Origin: Myxococcota bacterium
GTDB lineage: Bacteria > Myxococcota_A > UBA9160 > UBA4427
Length of the DNA: 35,195 nt
NCBI GenBank assembly: GCA_029243605.1
Contig: JAQWRT010000053.1
Location: 1-35,195, forward strand
Direction: 5' to 3'
The number at the start of each line of letters is the position of its first letter. Position 1 is the first letter of the stretch. Below are positions 25,193 to 32,751 of this stretch, piece after piece. The translations under genes and the position numbers were made by a program. The notes below the pieces were generated by a model, which did not search any database, was not told where the DNA came from, and saw only the letters and a program-made list of their open reading frames with translations.

Positions 25193-27241
25193 ATGAGTGA
25201 GGACGACCGCTACGGGGTTCTCTTTGACGAGATCAAAATAGGCCCAGTGGTCGCGCCGAACCGCTTTTACCAAGTTCCCCATTGTACGGGCATGGGCTAC
25301 CAGGCTCCGAATACCTTGGCGGCCATGCGGGAAACCAAGGCAGAGGGGGGGTGGGGGGTTGTTTGTACCGAGTATTGCTCGATCCACCCGACCTCCGATG
25401 ACACCCCCATGCCTTCGGCTTCCATCTGGGATACGGCCGATATCAAGGCCCATGCCAAAATGGTGGAAAACGTTCATCGGCACGGCTCTCTTGCGGGCAT
25501 CCAACTCTGGCATGGGGGCTACACGAGCCCGAATCTTTACACGCGAGAGATTTCGGTAGGACCCCAGAGTCGGCCGTCCGCACGGGGGAACCCGGTTCAA
25601 TCATTGGCGATGGATAAGCGCGATATCGCGAATTACCGAGAATGGCATCGGGCAGCGGCCCAGCGCGCGGTGGATGCCGGCTTTGATCTCGTTTACGTAT
25701 ACGCGACCCACGGCTATATCCTCTCACAATTCCTTTCGCCGGAAAACGATCGAAGCGATGAGTACGGTGGATGCCTGGAAAACCGGGTCCGCCTGACCCG
25801 AGAGGTTTTAGAGGATACCCGGGAGATTTTGAGGGACCGCTGCGCGCTCGCGGTCAGGATCTCAAGCGATGCGGGCATGACCGACGGGGAGCCCGACAGC
25901 GAGGAGCAGAAAGAAGTCATCGCTCTCCTTGCTGATTTCCCCGACCTCTGGGATGTCAATATTCATGACTACTCATACGAAATGGGGACGTCACGATTTG
26001 TCGGTGAGGCCTCCCTCGAGAAATATGTTTCCTATGTGAAGGGCCTGACGGGAAAGCCTGTCGTGGGTGTCGGCCGATTCACTTCTCCGGACACGATGTT
26101 GCGGCAGGTGCAGGAAGGCGTTTTGGACATGATCGGCTGCGCGCGTCCCTCGATTGCCGATCCCTTCCTCCCGAAGAAGGTCAAGGAGGGGCGGATCGAG
26201 GATGTGCGGGAATGCATCGGATGCAATATTTGTTATGCCGGCGATTCTCTCGCCAACCCGATTTCGTGTACCCAAAACCCGGCCATGGGGGAGGAGTGGC
26301 GCCGGGGGTGGCATCCCGAATACATCCCACACCGTACGTCCGAAAAGAAGATTCTTGTTGTGGGCGGCGGCCCGGCCGGGCTCGAAGCCGCCCGGGCCCT
26401 GGGGGATCGTGGCTACGAGGTAGCCCTGGCCGAGCGGCGTTCTACTTTGGGAGGCCGGGTCTCCTTGGAAGCCGAGCTTCCGGGGCTTGCCGAGTGGGGC
26501 CGGGTTCGGGATTGGCGCCTGACCCAGATCGACAAGATGGACAACGTCGAAGTCTTCCTCGAGAGCGAAGTAGATTGCGAGCAGATCCGGGAATTCGGAG
26601 CGGACCAGGTGGCTCTCGCTACGGGGTCCCATTGGCGTCCCGATGGAATCGGTCGCTGGCACGGTTCGGAAGTGTCGGGTTGGCGGGATGCCCGGGTGAT
26701 TACCCCCGACGATATTTTTTCCGGGATGGAGATCTCTGGGCCCGTCTTGATCTACGACGACGACCACTACTATATGGGAGGAGTCATGGCCGAACTCCTC
26801 GCTGGCCGGGGTCTTTCGGTCACTCTGGTGACCCCAGAGCCTCTCGTTTCTGCCTGGACGCATAATACCGAGGAGCAGGCTCGCATTCAGAAGCGGCTAC
26901 TCGAACTCGATGTGACCATTCAGGCGAACTCGGCTCTGGATAGGCTATCGACGGAGAGTGCCACGCTGGCTTGCACTTTTACCGGCCGGGAGCGAGTCGT
27001 GGAAGCGCCTGTAGTCTTGATGGTGACGCTGCGCCGGCCTGACGAGGAACTCTACGCGAGCTTGCAAGATTTCATCGAGGAGGCCGAGCCGGGGGTGGTC
27101 ACGAGGATTGGTGACTGTCTGGCGCCTGGAACGATCGCCGCCTCGGTGCGTTCCGGGCACCGCTACGCCAGGGAGATGGATGAGGACGTCGCCCACGGAG
27201 CTGTGCCCTTTCGAAGGGAAAGCCCCGAACTCTTCGATTAG
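25193..27241 (+). CDS. Trimethylamine/dimethylamine dehydrogenase-family iron-sulfur flavoprotein
   Basis: The 682-residue protein (ribosome-binding site AGGGGGAG, spacer 6) has the full architecture: an N-terminal old-yellow-enzyme TIM barrel binding FMN, a 4Fe-4S site, and C-terminal Rossmann domains (GGGPAG at 391-396). NRFYQVPHC places Cys31 where trimethylamine dehydrogenase has Cys30, which forms the 6-S-cysteinyl-FMN bond. Tyr170 and His173 match its active-site Tyr169 and His172. Cluster cysteines are 341, 344, 347 and 359. Tyr61 of the substrate bowl is kept, but Asp351 replaces the bowl residue Trp355 and the Trp264 segment is different and shorter. The expected reaction is oxidative N-dealkylation or deamination with electrons passed to an electron-transfer flavoprotein; the substrate is probably not trimethylamine. 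It ends 10 bases from the converging symporter operon. Confidence 0.93.
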   Translation: MSEDDRYGVLFDEIKIGPVVAPNRFYQVPHCTGMGYQAPNTLAAMRETKAEGGWGVVCTEYCSIHPTSDDTPMPSASIWDTADIKAHAKMVENVHRHGSLAGIQLWHGGYTSPNLYTREISVGPQSRPSARGNPVQSLAMDKRDIANYREWHRAAAQRAVDAGFDLVYVYATHGYILSQFLSPENDRSDEYGGCLENRVRLTREVLEDTREILRDRCALAVRISSDAGMTDGEPDSEEQKEVIALLADFPDLWDVNIHDYSYEMGTSRFVGEASLEKYVSYVKGLTGKPVVGVGRFTSPDTMLRQVQEGVLDMIGCARPSIADPFLPKKVKEGRIEDVRECIGCNICYAGDSLANPISCTQNPAMGEEWRRGWHPEYIPHRTSEKKILVVGGGPAGLEAARALGDRGYEVALAERRSTLGGRVSLEAELPGLAEWGRVRDWRLTQIDKMDNVEVFLESEVDCEQIREFGADQVALATGSHWRPDGIGRWHGSEVSGWRDARVITPDDIFSGMEISGPVLIYDDDHYYMGGVMAELLAGRGLSVTLVTPEPLVSAWTHNTEEQARIQKRLLELDVTIQANSALDRLSTESATLACTFTGRERVVEAPVVLMVTLRRPDEELYASLQDFIEEAEPGVVTRIGDCLAPGTIAASVRSGHRYAREMDEDVAHGAVPFRRESPELFD

Positions 27242-27251
27242 ATCGGCGGCG

Positions 27252-27389
27252 TCAGCCCGGGTCTTCGTCTTCTTCGCGTGAGCCCATGATGATCCCCTTG
27301 GCATCGCGAAGAAAGAAAACGAAGATTCCCAGGGCGCTTCCGGCGAGAACGACGCAGCAAAAGTAGGTGAAGATATCCCAGCCGTTCAT
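27252..27389 (-). CDS. Small single-span membrane protein coupled to symporter
   Basis: A 45-residue ORF. Its ATG (27389-27387) overlaps the symporter stop TGA (27388-27386) as ATGA, a strong sign of translational coupling. The sequence starts MNGWDIFTYF, has a hydrophobic helix (CCVVLAGSALGIFVFFL), a short basic turn (RDAKG) and an acidic tail (SREEDEDPG). The pattern is that of a small accessory subunit of a sodium:solute symporter: one transmembrane helix and a charged cytoplasmic end. Codon usage is GC-rich at third positions, like its neighbours. Family not recognised; similar small symporter partners are known in other SSS systems. It may stabilise or regulate the transporter. Confidence 0.8.
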   Translation of the reverse strand: MNGWDIFTYFCCVVLAGSALGIFVFFLRDAKGIIMGSREEDEDPG

Positions 27390-28873
27390 TGGCTTTGCTC
27401 CCTCAAGTCGCTTGCTCTGGGAGAGCCGAAGAGGTTGCCGATCAGGAACCCCAAGAAGCTGATCGGAAGGCTGAAGAAGAGGGAGTACTCTTGCCAGAGT
27501 GCATAGGACGAACCGGAGAACTCGAACGTCCAGATATAGGTTCCCCAGGTTTCGTCATAGGTGCCCAACTGGCTGATGCCAAAATAGAAGACCACGATGC
27601 TCACCAGGCCGAAGAGGAAGCTCAATATCCCGGCGGCAGGTGTTTTTCGCCCTTTCCAGAAGAGGCCCATAAAGATCGGGACAAGAACCGTAGAGGTCAT
27701 CAGGCTGGCGTTGAAAACCCATAACGACATCAGTCGTTCGAAGAGAAATGCGAGCAGGTAGCCGAGGACCCAGGAGATCGCGATGCCGATCTTGGTGGCT
27801 CGGACAAGCTCCCGGTCGCTCGCGTCGGGCTTGAAAAGCGGGCGGTAGACGTCGTAGGAGATATTCGCGCCCGCGACCAGGCTATAGGAGTCGATGGTTG
27901 ACATGGCCGTGGCGAGGACGCCGGCGAGAAAAAGGCCGACCAGTCCAATGGGAAGCGCCATGACTACGGCGGTGAGCAAAGCATCGTTGGGGTGAAGATC
28001 GGCGGGGAGGGCGCCCAGGGCCACGCCACTTCGTGCCAGCATCCCGGCAGCCGTGACCAGCCAATCGTATGCACCCCAGACCACCAACGCGATCAGCATG
28101 GCGTTGCGAACCTGCCGAAAGTTCCTGGCCGCGAAGATGCGCTGGTAGAAGGCGGGGTCGACGAGGATGCTAATCCCGGTCGCCATATACGCCATCATGA
28201 GCCAGAAAGGGATTCCGCCGAAAATGTGAAAATGGGTGGCGGGAACGTTCGCTGCAACCGTTTCGAAGCCTCCGAGATCAGACATGAGTAGGGGGACGGC
28301 GATGGCCAGGGTGACGCACATGAATACGAACTGAACTGTATCGGTGATCGCGACGGCCCAGAGTCCACCCCAAAGCGTATAGATAAGAGCGATACTGCCC
28401 AGGAGAAGCGCGCCGATCTGTGCGTCGATCCCGAACATGACTTCAGAAATTCGTCCGAGGGCAAAGAGGCTGAGTGCGGGAATCGAATAGAGGATTGAAG
28501 AGATCGCCCCCAGGTATCCGGCACTCTGGCCGTATTGGCGGGTAAGAATCTCGGGGAGAGAGGTGAAGTTGGCCTCTTTTAGTTTTCGGCTCAGTCCATA
28601 GGCGGCGAAGATGTAGAAGCCGAGCGACATCTCCGAGTAGCCGAAGAACGCAACTACCCCATCGTTGAAGGCGACCTCCGAGGTTCCGAAGAGGACGTCG
28701 AGGCCGTAATAGGTCGAGGCCAGGGTGCAGACCAGGATCGGGGTGGTCATAGACCGACCGGCGATCAGGTATTCCTCGAAATTCGGCGCCTTTCTGAAGA
28801 TGTAGTACCCGATGCCAAGCATCCCAGCGATGTAGGTGGCGACGATGCTGAGGTCGATGGACGAAATCGCCAT
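27386..28873 (-). CDS. Sodium:solute symporter (SSS/SLC5 family)
   Basis: Starting at the ATG at 28873 the protein has 495 residues; the frame extends to a GTG at 28903 but the shorter form begins right at the first helix (SIDLSIVATYIAGMLGIGYYIF). About 13 hydrophobic helices fit the LeuT fold of SSS permeases. Typical signatures are RKAPNFEEYLIAGRSM after helix 1, the long GLFLAGVLATAMSTIDSYSLVAGANISYDVYR (split here only by its length: GLFLAGVLATAMSTIDSY then SLVAGANISYDVYR), and WVLGYLLAFLFE. The ATAMSTIDS region carries Ser/Thr residues that bind sodium in this family. The substrate is not predictable from sequence; the neighbours suggest an amine, betaine or organic acid. Translationally coupled to the small membrane protein, and divergent from the DAO-MoaD-AOR operon. 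Confidence 0.92.
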   Translation of the reverse strand: MAISSIDLSIVATYIAGMLGIGYYIFRKAPNFEEYLIAGRSMTTPILVCTLASTYYGLDVLFGTSEVAFNDGVVAFFGYSEMSLGFYIFAAYGLSRKLKEANFTSLPEILTRQYGQSAGYLGAISSILYSIPALSLFALGRISEVMFGIDAQIGALLLGSIALIYTLWGGLWAVAITDTVQFVFMCVTLAIAVPLLMSDLGGFETVAANVPATHFHIFGGIPFWLMMAYMATGISILVDPAFYQRIFAARNFRQVRNAMLIALVVWGAYDWLVTAAGMLARSGVALGALPADLHPNDALLTAVVMALPIGLVGLFLAGVLATAMSTIDSYSLVAGANISYDVYRPLFKPDASDRELVRATKIGIAISWVLGYLLAFLFERLMSLWVFNASLMTSTVLVPIFMGLFWKGRKTPAAGILSFLFGLVSIVVFYFGISQLGTYDETWGTYIWTFEFSGSSYALWQEYSLFFSLPISFLGFLIGNLFGSPRASDLREQSQ

Positions 28874-29102
28874 TCTGATCTGGACACCTCGGTTCAGCCA
28901 CACTGGCTCGGCTGCGTTGGGCCGTTCTCGCTCGACGATGGCAAATTTCCGGCTGGGGAAAAAGTAGCCTCTAGAGCCACAATGGTAAGGGGGGGAGCGA
29001 GGGTTCCCGAAAGAGATTGGGAGGGGAGAAGAGCTTGCCCCTCGGCGAGAAGGACGGCTATCTTGGGCGCTGCGGGGTGGGTAGAAATTTTAGGAGCAGC
29101 AG
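28874..29102. other. Divergent intergenic region between symporter and DAO/AOR operon
   Basis: About 229 bases that should hold promoters for both directions. I see a G-run at about 28989-28996 and the ribosome-binding site AGGAG (29092-29096) of the plus-strand gene, but no convincing promoter hexamers or operator. A minus-strand frame of 72 codons here lacks coding character. Confidence 0.4.
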
Positions 29103-30497
29103 ATGGATTCACCTAGGCGAGCGCTCAGCGATACACAGCCTACGTGCTTCTGGTTGGATCAGGATGAGCGCCCCCCCGTCACTGGGAACCTCGAAGAGGA
29201 CGACGAAGCCGATTTAGTAATCGTCGGTGGAGGTTTTACCGGGCTCTGGGCGGCTCTTCAGGCCAAGGAAACCCAGCCCCATCGAGAAATCGTCTTGCTC
29301 GAGGCTGGCCGGATCGCCGACGGTGCTTCCGGACGCAATGGTGGTTTCGCCGACCCTTCCCTGACTCACGGACTGGCGAACGGTCTCTCGCATTTCCCCA
29401 ATGAAATGGCGGCGATCCAGACCCTGGCCGGGGAGAATTACCGAGGCTTTGCCGAGTCCATCGATCGCTACGGGATTGATGCGCGAATGGAATCTACGGG
29501 AACTCTCGATGTGGCCATCGCGGAGTATCAAATCGAGGGTTTGCGTGAATATCACGACCTGAATATCGAGCACGGAGAGCGTTCCTTTCTGTTGGGGCAG
29601 GAGGCGACGAGGGCGGAGTTGAACTCTCCGACCTATATGGGCGCTGTTTTCCGACCGGATACGGCCATCGTCGATCCCGCTAGATTGGCGTGGGGTTTGT
29701 CACGGGCGATTCGGGATCTCGGCGTACGTGTCTACGAGCAGACGCCGATGAAAACCTTGTCCCGGCGTGGCCCGGGGATCGAGGTGCGGACTCCCGCAGC
29801 GAGAGTGCGCGGCCGAAAATGCCTTTTGGCCACGAATGCATTCAAGACGCCTGTGCGGCGTATGCAGCGCGCGACGGTTCCGATCTGGGATTATGTACTC
29901 ATGACCGAGCCTTTGGGAGAAGAGCAACTCGCGAGCCTGGGCTGGGCCAACAGGCAGGGAGCCGGCGAGGAAACGAACCAATTCCACTACTACCGATTGA
30001 CGGCGGACAACCGAATTCTCTGGGGTGGTTACGATGCAATTTACCATTTCGGGAGTGATATCAGGCCGAGCTACGAGCAGCGCGACGCGAGTTTCGAGGG
30101 CTTGGCCCGCCGGTTCTTCATGACCTTTCCCCAACTCGAGGGCCTCCGCTTCAGTCATAGTTGGGGTGGCCCCATCGCCAGCACCACTCGTTTCTGCCTG
30201 GATGCGGGCACTTCTCACCGGGGGAGAGTCGCCTGGGCGGCCGGGTATACCGGCCTTGGCGTGGTGGCGAGCCGTTTCGGGGGGCGAGTGGCCCTGGGGC
30301 TTCTCGATCACCCCGATCGGCCCGAGCTGAAACTCGAACTCGTACGCAAGCGCCCGTTTCCGTGGCCCCCGGAGCCGCTTCGCTCCATCGTGATCGAGAT
30401 GACCCAGCGGGGGCTCGCCCGGGCCGATCGCAATGAAGGTCGTAGGGGCACCTGGCTTCGCCTGCTGGATCAATTGGGCTTGGGTTTTGACTCATGA
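29103..30497 (+). CDS. DAO-family FAD-dependent oxidoreductase, paralogue of 1016-2401
   Basis: The 464-residue flavoprotein begins after AGGAG with a 6-base spacer. It has the Rossmann motif IVGGGFTGLW (Gly42-x-Gly44-x-x-Gly47) and the family signature ASGRNGG (75-81), both nearly identical to the protein at 1016-2401, plus a matching C-terminal FAD motif (AWAAGYTGLGVVASRFGG). Members oxidise amines or amino acids and release aldehyde and hydrogen peroxide or pass electrons on. Its stop overlaps the start of the MoaD-like gene (ATGA), and an aldehyde oxidoreductase follows, so an aldehyde produced here may feed that enzyme. Cytoplasmic; substrate unknown. Confidence 0.9.
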   Translation: MDSPRRALSDTQPTCFWLDQDERPPVTGNLEEDDEADLVIVGGGFTGLWAALQAKETQPHREIVLLEAGRIADGASGRNGGFADPSLTHGLANGLSHFPNEMAAIQTLAGENYRGFAESIDRYGIDARMESTGTLDVAIAEYQIEGLREYHDLNIEHGERSFLLGQEATRAELNSPTYMGAVFRPDTAIVDPARLAWGLSRAIRDLGVRVYEQTPMKTLSRRGPGIEVRTPAARVRGRKCLLATNAFKTPVRRMQRATVPIWDYVLMTEPLGEEQLASLGWANRQGAGEETNQFHYYRLTADNRILWGGYDAIYHFGSDIRPSYEQRDASFEGLARRFFMTFPQLEGLRFSHSWGGPIASTTRFCLDAGTSHRGRVAWAAGYTGLGVVASRFGGRVALGLLDHPDRPELKLELVRKRPFPWPPEPLRSIVIEMTQRGLARADRNEGRRGTWLRLLDQLGLGFDS

Positions 30498-30880
30498 GCG
30501 CCCAAGCCATCGCTCCCAGTGGGGATTTCGGGGCTTTTCGAGACCGGTTAGAATCGGGGAGTCGGTTGCCCGCATCGAGTTTTCGCCCAAAACTGCCTTG
30601 GAGAGAAGTCTTGCCGATCTTGGAGGTCCCTTCGCGCTATCGCGTTCCCACCCGGGGCGAGGCCAAGCTTGATCTGTCGGGAGCCACTGTCCGGGAATGC
30701 ATCGTCGAAGCCGAGATACGCTTCCCGGGTTTCCAGGAATTGATTCTGGACAAGCAGGGGCGGCAGAAGAGGTTCGTTCGCTTCTTCTTGAATGGCGAAG
30801 CGCTCGATCGGGATACCCTGGATACGGCCCTCGAGGCCGACGACCGGGTCACCATCATGGCGAGCGCAGCGGGAGGGTAG
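30494..30880 (+). CDS. MoaD/ThiS-family sulfur carrier-like protein
   Basis: A 128-residue protein whose ATG overlaps the previous stop as ATGA. The C-terminal part (about 48-128) has the ubiquitin-like pattern of MoaD/ThiS: RVPTRGEAKLDLSGATVREC at its start, VRFFLNGEAL in the middle, and DDRVTIMASAAGG at the end. The terminal Gly-Gly is where MoaD is adenylated and thiocarboxylated to supply sulfur for the molybdopterin dithiolene. The first 45 or so residues are an extension that ordinary MoaD lacks. With the tungsten-type oxidoreductase 71 bases downstream, a dedicated role in pyranopterin cofactor supply is likely. MoaE and other cofactor genes are not in the window. Confidence 0.85.
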   Translation: MSAQAIAPSGDFGAFRDRLESGSRLPASSFRPKLPWREVLPILEVPSRYRVPTRGEAKLDLSGATVRECIVEAEIRFPGFQELILDKQGRQKRFVRFFLNGEALDRDTLDTALEADDRVTIMASAAGG

Positions 30881-30951
30881 GCCGCCCGGTGCCCGAGAAC
30901 AGGTTTTGCGAGCGATTGAACGATTCGGAGTTCAAGTGAGGAGAGTGAGAC

Positions 30952-32688
30952 ATGGCGGATAGAACCCAGGACAGGCTGATTCGAGTCGACATGACACGGC
31001 AGAGCGTGTCGGTCGAGTCGTTTCCAGACAAGTGGAAGAGGTTGGGGGGGCGCGGCCTTTCCGCACGAATTCTTCTCGAGGAGTGCGATCCGACATGCGA
31101 TCCCCTCGAGGCAGAGAATATCTTCGTCCTCGCTCCGGGCTTGCTCGCCGGGAGCAGTGCGCCCACTTCGGGTCGTTTGTCCGTCGGTGGCAAGAGCCCC
31201 CTCACGGGCGGAATCAAGGAAGCCAATGTCGGGGGCGACGCGGGTCAGGATCTGATGAAGCTCGGCTACCGCGCGGTCATCGTGACCGGCAAGCCGGCCG
31301 ATCCCGATCTTCGTTTCGGACTCGTCGTCTCTGCCGATGAGGTGACGGTCGTCGCGGCAGACGAACACAAGGGGAAATGGAATTACCCCCTCATCGAAGA
31401 TCTCGCCCAGGTCTACTCCGGGAAGGCATCCTTTGTCTCGATTGGCCCCGCCGGCGAGTTGTTGCTTGCCGGCGCGTCGGTGGCCTGCACCGATCATTCC
31501 CAGGAGCGCCACCCCGCCCGGCATGCGGGGCGGGGCGGTTTGGGAGCCGTGATGGGGAGCAAGGGGCTGAAATTTTTCGCCATCGAAGCCGGGGGAACTC
31601 CAGCTCGAAAGCCGGTGGACAAGAACTTTTTCCAATTGTCGAAGAAATACACTCGGGAGTTCGTCGCCGGGCCCGGGCAGGAACCCTTCCCCAAATGGGG
31701 AACCAGCGTGATCTGCGAAGAAGCCAATTCGATCTACACGTTTCCCTACAAGAACCGAGTAGAGGGGCGCTCGCCCGATGTCGATACCCTCGACGGAATG
31801 CGGATCGTCGAGAGCTTCGAGACCCGGGGCGGCGGGATGCACAATTGCCTGACCGGCTGCATCGTCAAGTGCAGCAATATCGTTCACGACGCGAACGGGG
31901 AATACAAGACCTCGGGCCTCGAATTCGAAACCCTGACCATGCTCGGCTCGAATTGCGCCATCGCGCATTGGGAAGATGTCGCTGACCTGGACAGGCTCTG
32001 CGACGATGTCGGTCTTGATACCATCGAGACGGGTGCGGCGATTGGCGTCTACATGGACGCCGGGGGCATGGAATTTGGCGATGCCGAGGGCGCCAAGCGC
32101 CTGGTTCGCGAGATCGCCGAGGGGACCGAAATTGGGCGAGCCATCGGGAACGGCGCGGTCACCGTCGGCCGCTTGAAGAACCACCACAGGGTCCCGAGCG
32201 TCAAGGGCCAGGCCATTCCGGCCTGGGATCCGCGCCCCCTGAAGGCAGCCGGCGTGACCTATTGCACCAGCGCGATGGGGGCCGATCACACTGCGGGTCT
32301 GGTCGTCGATCCCGGCATGGCCCCGGAGGAGTTCGCCCGGACTTCCCAGGAGAGCCAGATCCTGAACGCCGTGGTCGATTCATCGGGGTTCTGCCAGTTC
32401 CTGATGCCCAATATCGTTGAAATCGGCGAGTTCTATTCGACCTTCCTCGGCGAATCGATCACCCGGGAAGAGATGGCCGATATGGGGTGGCAATGTCTCG
32501 AGGACGAATGGGAATTCAACCGACGGGCGGGCTTTGGGCCGGAAGACGACAAGATGGCGCCGTGCATGGCCGAGGATGTGATTGGCGACGAGGTCAAATT
32601 CGTCTGGGATGTGCCCGACGATGTGGTCGCGAGCGCCTACGAGCGCTTTGAAGTCAGGGAAGAACTCTTCGAAATGCGTCCGAGCTGA
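30952..32688 (+). CDS. Aldehyde ferredoxin oxidoreductase family (tungsten enzyme)
   Basis: A 578-residue protein (ribosome-binding site GAGGAG, spacer 8), usual length for the family. The N-terminal domain carries the pterin-binding motifs GGRGLSARIL, SAPTSGRLSVGGKSP and HAGRGGLGAVMGSKGLK. Iron-sulfur cysteines are in CLTGCIVKC (Cys299, 303, 307) with a probable fourth at Cys481. GLDTIETG fits the conserved helix that follows. The spacing C-x3-C-x3-C differs from the C-x2-C-x3-C of the archaeal prototype as I remember it. The enzyme should oxidise aldehydes to acids with a bis-pyranopterin tungsten centre and ferredoxin, in the cytoplasm. It is co-oriented with the DAO and MoaD-like genes, suggesting aldehyde removal after amine oxidation. 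These enzymes are oxygen-sensitive, which suggests anoxic or low-oxygen conditions. Confidence 0.93.
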   Translation: MADRTQDRLIRVDMTRQSVSVESFPDKWKRLGGRGLSARILLEECDPTCDPLEAENIFVLAPGLLAGSSAPTSGRLSVGGKSPLTGGIKEANVGGDAGQDLMKLGYRAVIVTGKPADPDLRFGLVVSADEVTVVAADEHKGKWNYPLIEDLAQVYSGKASFVSIGPAGELLLAGASVACTDHSQERHPARHAGRGGLGAVMGSKGLKFFAIEAGGTPARKPVDKNFFQLSKKYTREFVAGPGQEPFPKWGTSVICEEANSIYTFPYKNRVEGRSPDVDTLDGMRIVESFETRGGGMHNCLTGCIVKCSNIVHDANGEYKTSGLEFETLTMLGSNCAIAHWEDVADLDRLCDDVGLDTIETGAAIGVYMDAGGMEFGDAEGAKRLVREIAEGTEIGRAIGNGAVTVGRLKNHHRVPSVKGQAIPAWDPRPLKAAGVTYCTSAMGADHTAGLVVDPGMAPEEFARTSQESQILNAVVDSSGFCQFLMPNIVEIGEFYSTFLGESITREEMADMGWQCLEDEWEFNRRAGFGPEDDKMAPCMAEDVIGDEVKFVWDVPDDVVASAYERFEVREELFEMRPS

Positions 32689-32751
32689 GTTGGCCTGGGG
32701 CCGACAGGAAACCGAGCAGCGAGGGGGCCCGTAGGCGCCTGGCCCAGCGCG

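Noticed and set aside
28894..29112. 72-codon minus-strand frame between the symporter and DAO genes
   Set aside because: Composition is Ser/Pro/Ala-rich, there is no ribosome-binding site, and it overlaps the start of the plus-strand gene.
30637..32289. 550-codon open frame antisense to the AOR gene
   Set aside because: It lies wholly over a strongly recognised gene, has no family signature, and spans the AOR motifs on the opposite strand.
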